Below are positions 1-6,857 of a DNA stretch of 16,298 bases, one piece after another. This DNA comes from Hadesarchaea archaeon. Its GTDB lineage: Archaea > Hadarchaeota > Hadarchaeia > Hadarchaeales > Hadarchaeaceae. The notes beneath the pieces are model-generated. The model searched no databases. It saw only the letters and a list, made by a program, of their open reading frames with translations, and was not told the DNA's origin. The stretch lies in assembly GCA_030601665.1 (NCBI GenBank), contig JAUWBP010000008.1, forward strand, positions 1-16,298. Direction: 5' to 3'. How positions within the stretch are numbered: position 1 is the first letter of the stretch; each line of letters starts with the position of its first letter. The position numbers and the translations under genes were made by a program.

Positions 1-378
1 GTGCTAGTGAAGGTCACGGGTGTCGGGGAGCCAAAAGAGATCCCCAACAGACTCGGCGGAGCAGCAAAGAAGGTGGCGGAGGCCAAGGTGGGCGACGAAA
101 CCGGGACGATTATACTCTCCCTGTGGCAGGACCAGATCGGGTCAGTCAATGAGGGCGATGTCATGTCTATAGAGAATGGATACGTCTCGCTCGTGCGGGG
201 ACACATGCACCTCAACGTCGGGAAATACGGCAAGATGACAAAATCCGACAAAGATATACCAAATGTCAACACGGAAGTCGATGTCAGCGCCGCGGAGCAG
301 CAGCGCGAAGGGTTCAGACCAAGGTACGGCGGCGGATCCAGCGGCGGATATGGGGACCGGGGTAGAAGAAGGTACTAA
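1..378 (+). CDS. ssb: Single-stranded DNA-binding protein (OB fold, SSB/SOSS-B-like), 5' partial
   Basis: Binds single-stranded DNA during replication and repair. The visible 125 residues hold one OB fold (about 1-85) with the family signature VGDETG (residues 30-35) followed by LSLW, then EGDVMSIENGY. An Arg/Gly-rich tail (RPRYGGG... to RGRRRY, residues 106-125) follows. The layout closely matches Sulfolobus SSB, whose tail mediates protein contacts. The reading frame is open to base 1; by comparison with Sulfolobus SSB, roughly 15 N-terminal residues lie outside the window. The GTG at base 1 is therefore probably an internal Val codon, not the start. The gene converges on the minus-strand PAC2 gene and is followed at once by a T-run. 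Family assignment is firm; the true start cannot be seen. Confidence 0.9.
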   Translation: MLVKVTGVGEPKEIPNRLGGAAKKVAEAKVGDETGTIILSLWQDQIGSVNEGDVMSIENGYVSLVRGHMHLNVGKYGKMTKSDKDIPNVNTEVDVSAAEQQREGFRPRYGGGSSGGYGDRGRRRY

Positions 379-385
379 TTTTTTT
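379..385 (+). terminator. T-run terminator after ssb
   Basis: Seven consecutive T start at the base after the TAA stop of ssb, followed by a C/T-rich tract. Oligo-T without a hairpin is the usual intrinsic terminator for archaeal RNA polymerase. Confidence 0.5.
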
Positions 386-584
386 CTCCCCTCTCAAATA
401 CTGTGCCAGCTTTATCGGCTCTTCTTTAAATCATCCTGCCAATTTTAAACTTCTAGATACCGCCCATCAACTAGCGTAAACGGGCACATGACAGTTTTTG
501 AAGTTCCATCGTTATGAAAATTGTTGATCTTTCACCCATTCTCTCCAACATGATTTAACTCAGCTTCTGTAAAAGTTAAAATCA
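379..584. other. Convergent intergenic region, no gene seen
   Basis: A stretch of 206 bases separates the 3' ends of ssb (+) and the PAC2 gene (-). It is more AT-rich than its flanks. It holds the T-run after ssb and, for minus-strand transcripts, a T-rich stretch at about 566-577 (read as TTTTAACTTTT) that could end the long minus-strand operon. I see no convincing reading frame, tRNA or box C/D pair in it. Confidence 0.5.
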
Positions 585-1346
585 TTATCCGATGTACCAA
601 GCTTCTTCCTCTTCGCGCCGCCGCTCCTTGCGCGTGCGAAGCTCTATCTCCTTTCGAATCCGATCGAGCGTGCGCCCCGTTTCCTTCGCCCGGCGTTCGA
701 GGGCGCTCATATCGGCCTTGATGCCCAACACACCAAGGAGCACCTCCAGTACCGCCTGCGCTGCGCGGTGATCGACCACCATCCCGTGGGTTTCACCAAG
801 CAGGCACGCCCCCTGCATCCCGCGCAGTCTTCCAAGCCCCAGCAGCAGGCCGGCGGCTCCGATTATCGGACCTCCGCCCTTCTCCACCGTAACGCCACGC
901 GTGCGGAGCTCCTCCAAGAGTGCACGGTCACCCACTCCCATAACTCTCGGCTTCGTCTTCGAATACTTACCCGTCGCATACCCGCCGAGGGTGAAGAGCT
1001 GCTTCACTTTAAACTGCTCGGCAACATTAAGGATGCTCTCGACAACCTCGTAGTGTCCCTCCGGGGAAACGGGTTGTACATCCCCAACCAAAATTACAAT
1101 ATCTTTGCCGTCGGTGCGTGCCCAATAAAATTCGTTCCTCAGCGGCCTCAGCGTGCCATCCGCTTTGACCACGACGTGATGGGGAAAGTGGGGTGAACGA
1201 AGCTCGGCGAATTTCTTGGCGTGAAGCTCCTCCAACAAGTGGTCCGTCGCCAGCTTCCCAACATATCCCATACCAGGCAAACCCTCAATTAGAACCGGCG
1301 CCTTGAGCTTTGGCTTCGAGATGATGTTAACCGTTGTCTTTTTCAT
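585..1346 (-). CDS. Proteasome assembly chaperone (PAC2) family protein
   Basis: Member of the archaeal PAC2/PbaB-like family, proteins related to eukaryotic 20S assembly chaperones and shown in Pyrococcus to contact the proteasome. Visible marks are the glycine-rich LIEGLPGMGYVGKLA near residue 20, a VGDVQPVSPEGHYE segment, a TLGGYATG strand-turn, and a GLLLGLG loop. A charged helical tail ends in AWYIG, close to but offset by one residue from a C-terminal HbYX motif. The ATG at 1346 is preferred because GGGGAGG lies 7 nt upstream. A GTG at 1352, overlapping the nop10 stop as GTGA, is the alternative and adds two residues. Last gene of the minus-strand superoperon, its usual archaeal place after nop10. 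Family certain; role inferred from homologues. Confidence 0.88.
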   Translation of the reverse strand: MKKTTVNIISKPKLKAPVLIEGLPGMGYVGKLATDHLLEELHAKKFAELRSPHFPHHVVVKADGTLRPLRNEFYWARTDGKDIVILVGDVQPVSPEGHYEVVESILNVAEQFKVKQLFTLGGYATGKYSKTKPRVMGVGDRALLEELRTRGVTVEKGGGPIIGAAGLLLGLGRLRGMQGACLLGETHGMVVDHRAAQAVLEVLLGVLGIKADMSALERRAKETGRTLDRIRKEIELRTRKERRREEEEAWYIG

Positions 1347-1348
1347 CT

Positions 1349-1510
1349 TCACGCCTCCCCAGCCTGCTTTTTCAACATCCGCCGGTATTTGCCGTACGGA
1401 TCAAGCGGGGAGAATCTTGGTGGATGAGGTGAAATCGCCTGCCCCCCACAATTTGGGCACACGTCCTTAAGTGTGTATGTCCCGCACGACTTGCACTTTT
1501 TCAGTTTCAT
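1349..1510 (-). CDS. nop10: Ribosome biogenesis protein Nop10 (H/ACA RNP)
   Basis: A 53-residue protein, the family's usual size. Nop10 bridges Cbf5, L7Ae and guide RNA in H/ACA particles that make pseudouridine in rRNA. It begins MKLKKCKSCGTYTL, with a zinc-ribbon pair CxxC (C6, C9) and CPNC (C18, C21). The hallmark linker SPHPPRFSPLDPYGKYRR and a basic helix follow. It starts at an ATG 11 nt after the aIF2-alpha stop, with GGTAGGGTG upstream, and its TGA lies just before the PAC2 start. The order aIF2-alpha, nop10, PAC2 is conserved in many archaea. Identity is very secure despite the short length. Confidence 0.96.
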   Translation of the reverse strand: MKLKKCKSCGTYTLKDVCPNCGGQAISPHPPRFSPLDPYGKYRRMLKKQAGEA

Positions 1511-1520
1511 TCACAACACC

Positions 1521-2306
1521 CTACCTATGAAATTCCCCTTTCCCACCCGCCTTCTCCACGGCTGCGATGGCTTCCTCAACTGCCTTCTGCATCGCATTCT
1601 CGGCCGCTTTGTAGGAAGGAGCAGTAACCTCGATGCGATATCTAGGCGAGCCCACGTAATAGAACTCCAAGTCAATTTCGTTTCCCTTCGTGGAGTCGCG
1701 GGCATCTATTATAGCTGATTTTATCACCTCGACGCCGTTGGAGGATGGGCAACTCAGATCGAGATGACCAACGACCTTATAAGATGGTGGCTTTACCGCG
1801 GAAGCCGCGACCTCGCTGAGTGCGTCCACCCAGCGCTGATCCTTAACCACGTCGGCTAGTACGCTCTTGTCCTTCACAACCGACTCGAGCGCCGAGTATA
1901 TATCACCAAATTTGTCTTGCAACGCAAAGCCTACCTCCTCGTACGCTTCGTCGAGACTCTTTTCGAACTTGACCGCCACCAGCTCGAGGAGCTTTTCGGC
2001 TCTCTGCTCCCGTTTCAACTGTTGCGCCTTCCACCTACGCTCGCTATCCTTGACCCTGCGGAGCGAAAGATCGACGTGCTTTCGTTTCGGATCTACGGCC
2101 AAAACCTTGCACACCCCCTTTTGCCCTTCTCGAATGAAATCACGAATGTTTTTGATCCAGCCCGAAGCGACTTCCGATACGTGGACCATTCCCTCCTTCC
2201 CACCGTATTCATCGAGCGTCATGAATGCGCCTTGGGCGAAGACCTTCGTTACCGTGCACATGACAAACTCATCGATGGTTGGCCACTCCGACTTGCGCCT
2301 TACCAG
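1521..2306 (-). CDS. eif2a: Translation initiation factor aIF2, alpha subunit (apparent CTG start)
   Basis: Alpha subunit of the aIF2 heterotrimer that brings Met-tRNAi to the ribosome. From the proposed start there are 261 residues. An N-terminal S1/OB domain (about 10-85) carries GAFMTLDEYGGKEGMVHVSEVASGW and later VDPKRKHVDLSLRRV. A helical middle domain follows, then an alpha/beta C-terminal domain with PSSNGVEVIKSAI and SPRYRIEVTAPSYKAAE. The first ATG in frame (2261) would remove RRKSEWPTIDEFV, which aligns without gaps to the Pyrococcus N-terminus. Between the upstream in-frame TAG (2321-2319) and that ATG there is no ATG, GTG or TTG. A CTG at 2306-2304 falls exactly at the expected first residue, 7 nt after GGGAGG. 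Function certain; the CTG start is inferred. Confidence 0.93.
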   Translation of the reverse strand: MVRRKSEWPTIDEFVMCTVTKVFAQGAFMTLDEYGGKEGMVHVSEVASGWIKNIRDFIREGQKGVCKVLAVDPKRKHVDLSLRRVKDSERRWKAQQLKREQRAEKLLELVAVKFEKSLDEAYEEVGFALQDKFGDIYSALESVVKDKSVLADVVKDQRWVDALSEVAASAVKPPSYKVVGHLDLSCPSSNGVEVIKSAIIDARDSTKGNEIDLEFYYVGSPRYRIEVTAPSYKAAENAMQKAVEEAIAAVEKAGGKGEFHR

Positions 2307-2319
2307 CTGATCGCCTCCC
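2304..2319 (-). promoter_or_regulatory. Shine-Dalgarno plus CTG start site of aIF2-alpha
   Basis: GGGAGG (2319-2314) begins within the TAG stop of the S27e gene and is followed after exactly 7 nt by CTG (2306-2304). GGAGG with a 7-nt spacer is also seen before other starts here, for example the PAC2 ATG and the signal peptidase TTG. This supports ribosome entry at this otherwise non-standard codon. Confidence 0.65.
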
Positions 2320-2498
2320 TACTCCATCGTCTCGAGAATCGTGGCCTTTATCTCCGCCTTCCCACCATGGGGCACCGCGAGCGTCTTGCTACACACCTTA
2401 CATCTGACAACGGAGCTAACATGGCTATACACCGACTGTTCGCTCCCGCAATCGCTGCACCTGACCCTCAAAAATCTAGATCGCTGTTTTCCTCCCAT
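2319..2498 (-). CDS. rps27e: 30S ribosomal protein S27e
   Basis: Small-subunit protein with a C4 zinc ribbon, 59 residues, close to the family's usual length. It begins MGGKQRSRFLRVRC; the zinc ligands are CSDC (C14, C17) and CKVC (C33, C36). The typical segments SHVSSVVRCKVC and VPHGGKAEIKATI follow. The ATG at 2498 lies 8 nt after the L44e stop, with GGTGAG upstream. The TAG stop overlaps the Shine-Dalgarno of aIF2-alpha, so the two are likely translationally coupled. The order L44e, S27e, aIF2-alpha is a classic archaeal string. N-terminal residues 2-7 are slightly longer and more basic than in many homologues. Confidence 0.96.
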   Translation of the reverse strand: MGGKQRSRFLRVRCSDCGSEQSVYSHVSSVVRCKVCSKTLAVPHGGKAEIKATILETME

Positions 2499-2506
2499 TT
2501 ACTCAC

Positions 2507-2785
2507 CTACCCCTTGAACTTCACACTCTTGGCCCTAAAACCGCGGTGGGAGTGGGACTTCCCGCAGACGCTGCACTTGAGCATCAGAACGATTTTTTTC
2601 GCTGTCTTCGCAAATTTCTTCTGCTCGGACCTCGGCTGGCTGCCATAACCAGCCTTGACACGGCTGAACTGGCGCTGCCCCCAACTTGACGGACGAGCAG
2701 AGCGCTTTTTTAGCTGCGAAACGCTGTGCTTCGTGTGCTTCCTACAGGATGGGCAATAGGTGCGGAGTTTTTTTGGAATTATCAT
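2507..2785 (-). CDS. rpl44e: 50S ribosomal protein L44e
   Basis: Large-subunit protein near the E site, with a zinc-binding fold of two separated pairs. The 92-residue product starts MIIPKKLRTYCPSCRKHT (C11, C14) and carries the second pair in LKCSVCGKSHSHRGFRAK near residues 70-73. The basic middle includes GYGSQPRSEQKKFAKTAKK, typical of L44e. The ATG at 2785 has AAGGGAT just upstream. It lies 50 nt after gins51 with no clear TATA element between them, so co-transcription with the replication genes upstream is likely. Confidence 0.97.
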   Translation of the reverse strand: MIIPKKLRTYCPSCRKHTKHSVSQLKKRSARPSSWGQRQFSRVKAGYGSQPRSEQKKFAKTAKKIVLMLKCSVCGKSHSHRGFRAKSVKFKG

Positions 2786-2835
2786 GCAATCCCTTGAAAA
2801 ACTTCAGCCTCTTCCCCAAAAAGGATATCGTCGAG

Positions 2836-3387
2836 TCAAACCTTGACCTCTATTTTTCTTGCGAGGCCATGTTTCACCATGAGTTCGGCACTACGCCTCG
2901 GCAGGCTAACTATCTCGCCCCTCTTGAACGGGCCGTATTGTCGGAGGTCGTCGCCGACTATGGGTTGAACCTCAGCCTGCATAATCAATAAAACATTTGT
3001 TATCTCACGAGGCGCCACAAGCCCTGCCTTTCCAGTCATCATTGAGGAGACGAGCTCAGCGTAGAACCTTTCCAAGCTCTGCCTTATCTCGCTGAACGTG
3101 TGGCGCTCGCGTTCCAACAGGGGGGCCGGCAGCCTTCCCTGAGCTATCTCATCAATGGCTTTGAGCACGCGGGAGAGGTGGATTTCCTGTATCATCCGAA
3201 AAACATCTCGAAGTTCCTCCTTTAGCAGCTCCCCTCGTAGGGGTTCACTGTGCTTGAGCTCGAGGTTCAGCTGCGCCACGTACTTGGCTGCATCTTGGTA
3301 AAATTCCTCTGGGATTTCCACGAGCTCGCGTGAAGTGTTTTCCACCAACCACGCCTGCTTCACGTCCTCATACGAAAATTCAGCCAT
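2836..3387 (-). CDS. gins51: GINS complex subunit Gins51 (Gins15)
   Basis: Subunit of the GINS tetramer, which joins MCM helicase and Cdc45/GAN in the CMG-like replicative helicase. 183 residues. The N-terminal two-thirds is the helical A domain, including FSEIRQSLERFYAELVSSM. The last 45 residues form the small beta-rich B domain, with VQPIVGDDLRQYGPFKRGE and VSLPRRSAELMVKHGLA. The A-then-B order identifies Gins51; Gins23 has B first. Its ATG overlaps the priS stop by one base (TGATG), implying translational coupling; a TTG one codon upstream is possible. No Gins23 gene is in the window, so the complex is either Gins51-only or completed elsewhere. Confidence 0.9.
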   Translation of the reverse strand: MAEFSYEDVKQAWLVENTSRELVEIPEEFYQDAAKYVAQLNLELKHSEPLRGELLKEELRDVFRMIQEIHLSRVLKAIDEIAQGRLPAPLLERERHTFSEIRQSLERFYAELVSSMMTGKAGLVAPREITNVLLIMQAEVQPIVGDDLRQYGPFKRGEIVSLPRRSAELMVKHGLARKIEVKV

Positions 3388-4343
3388 CAATGTCCACGCT
3401 CATGTACAAATTTCGGGACTGCGTCTTCTAATTTGAAACGCCCGATATCTCGCACAAGCATGCATTTCATGCTTACACCGGAGTGCAGACTCGATGGCAA
3501 ACGCAAGATGCGCTTTGTGTCAATCGTGACCTTTCCGTCGGTGAATTCCGAGTTCAGCCTAACTAAAAATTCCAAAAGCTGCCGAAAGGTTTTTGGGCCA
3601 ATCCCTTCGAGCTCGGAAAGCTCGTCCAATTTTCCCCTGCGTATCGCCCCTAAAGCCCGCTCCTTCTCCACCATTAGCTTTTGAATCACGGACCTTCTGA
3701 ACCCACGAATTTTCGAAAGCCGCTGCTCATCCATCCCCTCAAAGGTCCGCGCGAGGCGCTTCCGAAAGACCTGAGAATATCCGAGCGCCATCGTGACATC
3801 GGTCGGGATCACGCCGCCGGTGATGTACTCAACAATTTGGGCCCGCTCGGTCTGCTCCAGCGTCATTATCGCGTCGTCGATCACTCGGATGTGGAAGCCG
3901 CGGCCGGAATATACAAAGTTAATGTTGTGCAACCCCAGATCCTTGCCCATGGTTTCAGCGAACTCCATCGCGATTCGGCGGGCCTCATCGATGCATAGTT
4001 CGCAAACGCTCCCGGATGAACAGCTGCAACTCTTCAAGGGGAGGTCCTTTGCGTCGATGTCAAATGCAAGTTCGGATTTTATCCATCCCTTCCGCATCGA
4101 CGGCTGCTCGTAAAGTGCGACGCTGGTGAATGCCGCGTAGGGGGACCTGTTCTGTAGATACTCCGCCAGCTGCTCGACGGTCATGAACTGATTGTACCGG
4201 TGGCTCGGCCCTGTGCCATCCAGATCGAACCCGAACTCACGGAGGGAGAGGGTGTGAAGGACGAAATCGGGCAACTCACGTTTGTTCCATTCTTCAGAGT
4301 AAAATCGCCTTCGCTCCTCAGGGGTTACTTCATGCATTTCCAT
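3387..4343 (-). CDS. priS: DNA primase, catalytic small subunit PriS
   Basis: Synthesises primers for DNA replication with PriL. 318 residues. The start MHEVTPEERRRFYSEEW and the ELPDFV/REFGFD segment match Pyrococcus PriS. The metal-binding aspartates are D95 and D97 in AFDIDAKD, with a third likely at D275 in VTIDTKRILRLPSSLHS. The zinc knuckle is C106, C108, C114 and C117; the nucleotide-binding SGRGFH is at 146-151. Compared from memory with Pyrococcus (about 347 aa) it is shorter. Residues about 241-260 (ELEGIGPKTFRQLLEF) look like a helix-hairpin-helix not obvious in that homologue. Starts at an ATG one base after the priL stop; a second ATG lies two codons in. Confidence 0.96.
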   Translation of the reverse strand: MEMHEVTPEERRRFYSEEWNKRELPDFVLHTLSLREFGFDLDGTGPSHRYNQFMTVEQLAEYLQNRSPYAAFTSVALYEQPSMRKGWIKSELAFDIDAKDLPLKSCSCSSGSVCELCIDEARRIAMEFAETMGKDLGLHNINFVYSGRGFHIRVIDDAIMTLEQTERAQIVEYITGGVIPTDVTMALGYSQVFRKRLARTFEGMDEQRLSKIRGFRRSVIQKLMVEKERALGAIRRGKLDELSELEGIGPKTFRQLLEFLVRLNSEFTDGKVTIDTKRILRLPSSLHSGVSMKCMLVRDIGRFKLEDAVPKFVHERGH

Positions 4344-4344
4344 T

Positions 4345-5625
4345 TTACCCGCCTGTGCCCGACCTCGCGTGCTCGGATAATCTTCTGAAGTAATAGGTAA
4401 GTGGGTTCTTTATTTTGCGACAGAGCTCATCCGGGTCGCAGAGCGGCGGGGCCGACATCTGTATTTTCGAGCAATTCGGCACGCGGTACCACTTCGATTT
4501 TCCACTCTCCTCCGGACGGGGCTCGGCTGTCATGCCGAACCCGAGATGGTAGTAAATGTTCGCCTTTTCCTGAGGTTGATCCTTGAAAAACGGGGGTTTG
4601 CATCGCTCGGCCGCCTCAAAGATTGGCGCCGCAATCTCATCCCGAATGACCGGAATGTCCTTGATAAAATCACCGATCCGAGTGGCGGCAGGCGGGGGAG
4701 AAGCACGCGCGTACGAAAGAAATGAAGTCAGCAGAACGGTAATCGCGTAGTTCCTCAACCCGGAGCCGACCCCAACCATAGCTATTTTCACGCATGGGGG
4801 GAAGAACTCTGGGCGAAGCTTTCCTCCTGGCATGCGCGCGAATCTCTCGCGAAGTTCGAGCTCCGAAGGCAGAAGTGACGATATGCGCTCGCCAACTTCG
4901 GCAAGTCGCTTGGACGGCGCCCCAATCTCAGAAAAGCGCTCGTATACCGATGCCACGTATTCCTCGGCTCGCACGGCTATGAACTTTGAAAAAAGGTCCC
5001 AGAGATCGCGGGGAGTGATCACTGCCCTGCCGTTCACCAGGTAGAGCTTCGTTAGTTCGACACTTAGCTCGGCACGTTGACGCCTGAGTAGGGGCGCAAG
5101 GTCCGTCCAGCGCACCGCATACTTGGGTAAATACTGTGGGAGTAGGCGATCGTCTATGGTTTCTATGCCATCCTGCGCTAGGCGTCGGTCACGTATCTTG
5201 TAGAAGTCCTCCCGCGGAATTTCTACACCACCAAGCTTGACCCCATCGCCGCCCTCCAGTTGGACGAGCTTGAGCGAACGCTTGACCACATCCAAACATG
5301 AATCCTCATAACCGCGTTTGAAAAGATCGTACATGCGATACTTGATCGTTTCCTTTGTCGCGTCACTTATCAGGCGGGCTTCACGTGAGTAGGGATACGA
5401 CACTGCAGCCACACCCTGACACATGAGGTAAAAGGAGAGCACGTCAGCCCGAATTGCCTCAGCATCTGGCTCGATCACCATGTCCTTGCTCGACCATTTC
5501 ACGCGTGCGATGGCTCGGTCGACTATTTCCTGCGGCATCAAATCCAGTGGGGGTGATGTCTCTACCAGCTTCTTTGCTTCATCTACAAACGGATCTAGCG
5601 TTGCCACATACTCAGGAGCGATCAA
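4345..5625 (-). CDS. priL: DNA primase, large subunit PriL (Fe-S protein)
   Basis: Non-catalytic primase subunit that contacts the template and helps start the primer. 426 residues. The N-terminal helical domain includes RADVLSFYLMCQGVA and DLFKRGYE. The C-terminal domain has the cysteines expected to hold a 4Fe-4S cluster: C278 (FFPPCVK), C342 (ERCKPPFF), C385 (VPNCSK) and C396 (PPLC), with C402 close by. It ends with KNPLTYYFRRL, typical of the family. The start is a TTG at 5625, 7 nt after GAGG and just downstream of in-frame TAG-TGA, so no upstream start is possible. The next gene, priS, starts one base after its stop. Confidence 0.95.
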   Translation of the reverse strand: MIAPEYVATLDPFVDEAKKLVETSPPLDLMPQEIVDRAIARVKWSSKDMVIEPDAEAIRADVLSFYLMCQGVAAVSYPYSREARLISDATKETIKYRMYDLFKRGYEDSCLDVVKRSLKLVQLEGGDGVKLGGVEIPREDFYKIRDRRLAQDGIETIDDRLLPQYLPKYAVRWTDLAPLLRRQRAELSVELTKLYLVNGRAVITPRDLWDLFSKFIAVRAEEYVASVYERFSEIGAPSKRLAEVGERISSLLPSELELRERFARMPGGKLRPEFFPPCVKIAMVGVGSGLRNYAITVLLTSFLSYARASPPPAATRIGDFIKDIPVIRDEIAAPIFEAAERCKPPFFKDQPQEKANIYYHLGFGMTAEPRPEESGKSKWYRVPNCSKIQMSAPPLCDPDELCRKIKNPLTYYFRRLSEHARSGTGG

Positions 5626-5697
5626 GATCCAGCCTCACTAACGGTTCATTCTGGAATAATTTGACGCCATCGCATTTAATCGTTGAGGCCGGTGAAG

Positions 5698-6453
5698 TTA
5701 CTCCGCCTCGATCCTCGGAGCCAACAAGAACCGCAGTCTGCCCTTGCCCTCAGCGACCTGCAAGTCCAGCTGAATCGGCAAATCCGTGCCCAAGTTAATG
5801 GTGATGACATCCGATGACCCCGCTGCCTTTGCTATATCGCTGAGATATTTTATGTTAAACATCGCGTGCGCCGGTTGCTTGACGCTGAGCTTTGGCAGTG
5901 CCTGATCGCCCTTGCGCAGTTTGAGCTCAGAGGTGCCCTTATCGCTCTCAGCGGAAAGGAAAAATCCATCCTCACTCAATTCGAATTTTACATTATCACC
6001 AATGATCTCGGCATCCTTCAATCCGTCTTGAATCACCCCCGCCACCACATCGGCGGTCGCGGTGAACTGAAGCTTTGGCTCAGGCAACTCTGCCTCGCTT
6101 ACATCTATGAGTGGCAAACTGAGGCGCCTCGTCGATACACCCTTGAATGTGAGGGCCAAACGATTTTTCTCCTCGTCGAGCTCGAGGGCCAGTTCATCTT
6201 CGGCCTTTGCACGTGCAAGGATTTTGTTCATCTCAGTGAGACCTATGCCTAAAGTCGTTGGTTGCTTAATCTTGTACTCTTCGAATGCCGAGGCCGGCAA
6301 CTCGAAATCCAACAGAGCAACGTGCGAGGGGTCCATCGCCTTCATCTTGATTCCATCGGGGGTGAACTTGAACGCCGCCTCGTCGATGAGGTTCACCATC
6401 GCACCCACGCATGTCTTCCAAGTCTTCGAATCCGCCATCCTGGCACTCACCAT
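5698..6453 (-). CDS. pcn: DNA polymerase sliding clamp PCNA
   Basis: Ring-forming processivity clamp that tethers polymerases, ligase, FEN1 and repair factors to DNA. 251 residues, near the usual 245-250. Marks include KFTPDGIKMKAMDPSHVALLDF, with the basic DNA-facing surface, the FEEYKI strand, a short acidic interdomain segment SEAELPEPKLQF, GTDLPIQLDL, and the C-terminal FLLAPRIEAE. The ATG at 6453 has GGGGTGA 7 nt upstream. The frame continues open above it, but that part overlaps the OB-fold gene and is not PCNA-like. Two candidate PCNA partners (NreA, DP2) in the same window end in PIP-box-like peptides. A short inverted repeat straddles the stop codon. Confidence 0.96.
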   Translation of the reverse strand: MVSARMADSKTWKTCVGAMVNLIDEAAFKFTPDGIKMKAMDPSHVALLDFELPASAFEEYKIKQPTTLGIGLTEMNKILARAKAEDELALELDEEKNRLALTFKGVSTRRLSLPLIDVSEAELPEPKLQFTATADVVAGVIQDGLKDAEIIGDNVKFELSEDGFFLSAESDKGTSELKLRKGDQALPKLSVKQPAHAMFNIKYLSDIAKAAGSSDVITINLGTDLPIQLDLQVAEGKGRLRFLLAPRIEAE

Positions 6454-6460
6454 TTTCACT

Positions 6461-6808
6461 TCACCCCTCGAGCTCCATTTCCAATTTTTTGACCTCGCGC
6501 CTGACCTCATCATACAATCCTAGGTCCAGCCCATCGACTTTCTGGACGATCTCGGCCCGCAGCTCGTGGGCACCTGCAACGTTCAGCGGCGCCCCGAATA
6601 CGCGAACTCTCGAGCCTATTTCCACACCCTCAACCACCGCTGGGTCATCAAAAACCACGGTGATGCGACCGGAACCATCGTCGAGCACGAACTCGGCCTC
6701 TTTCTTATCAACGACTAATCCGATTACCCTCACGAGCTCATCGCCTATTTTTATCTCTGAAATTTTCCTGTTCCTCGCTGGCCTTGCACGTGGACGAAGT
6801 TCTTCCAT
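6461..6808 (-). CDS. Small OB-fold nucleic acid-binding protein (RPA-related, uncharacterised)
   Basis: 115 residues. A basic, probably disordered start (RPRARPARNRK) precedes one OB-fold of the tRNA-anti/RPA type. Strands include ELVRVIGLVVDKK, AEFVLDDGSGRITVVF, GSRVRVFGAP and AHELRAEIVQKV. A charged C-terminal helix (EVRREVKKLEMELEG) follows and could mediate dimerisation. The DDGSGRI pattern is typical of OB domains that bind nucleic acid in RPA32-like and helicase-associated proteins. It lies 7 nt before pcn and is transcribed with it, so a replication role is inferred, not shown. The ATG at 6808 has GGGGA in its leader. No closer family name can be given from sequence alone. Confidence 0.75.
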   Translation of the reverse strand: MEELRPRARPARNRKISEIKIGDELVRVIGLVVDKKEAEFVLDDGSGRITVVFDDPAVVEGVEIGSRVRVFGAPLNVAGAHELRAEIVQKVDGLDLGLYDEVRREVKKLEMELEG

Positions 6809-6846
6809 GTTTGGTCCCCACTATTTGTCTTCCTATTACGTTTAAT
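6809..6846 (-). promoter_or_regulatory. Probable promoter and leader of the OB-fold/pcn unit
   Basis: Reading the minus strand, ATTAAA (6846-6841) lies 38 nt before the ATG at 6808. The leader ends GTGGGGACCAAAC directly before that ATG. The csl4 promoter has the same spacing and almost the same terminal sequence. Start of transcription is expected about 25 nt after the TATA-like element. No experimental support. Confidence 0.45.
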
Positions 6847-6857
6847 CATTCCATGTT

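Noticed and set aside
555..590. Possible box C/D RNA on the minus strand (AATGATT and CTGA)
   Set aside because: The C-like box overlaps the PAC2 stop and misses the RTGATGA consensus, and no D'/C' pair or closing stem was found.
768..1196. Plus-strand open frame opposite the PAC2 gene
   Set aside because: Antisense to a well-supported gene, composition unlike a folded protein, no Shine-Dalgarno.
1521..2261. aIF2-alpha starting at the first ATG (2261)
   Set aside because: It would remove the conserved N-terminal residues before the first S1 strand, which are encoded upstream and align with the family without gaps.
1917..2648. Long plus-strand open frame (243 codons) opposite aIF2-alpha, S27e and L44e
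   Set aside because: It lies antisense across three secure genes, has no family-like segments and crosses their gene boundaries; a shadow frame of GC-rich coding DNA.
6454..6513. Longer PCNA start at 6513
   Set aside because: The extra 20 residues lie inside the OB-fold gene and are absent from PCNA proteins; the ATG at 6453 has a strong Shine-Dalgarno.
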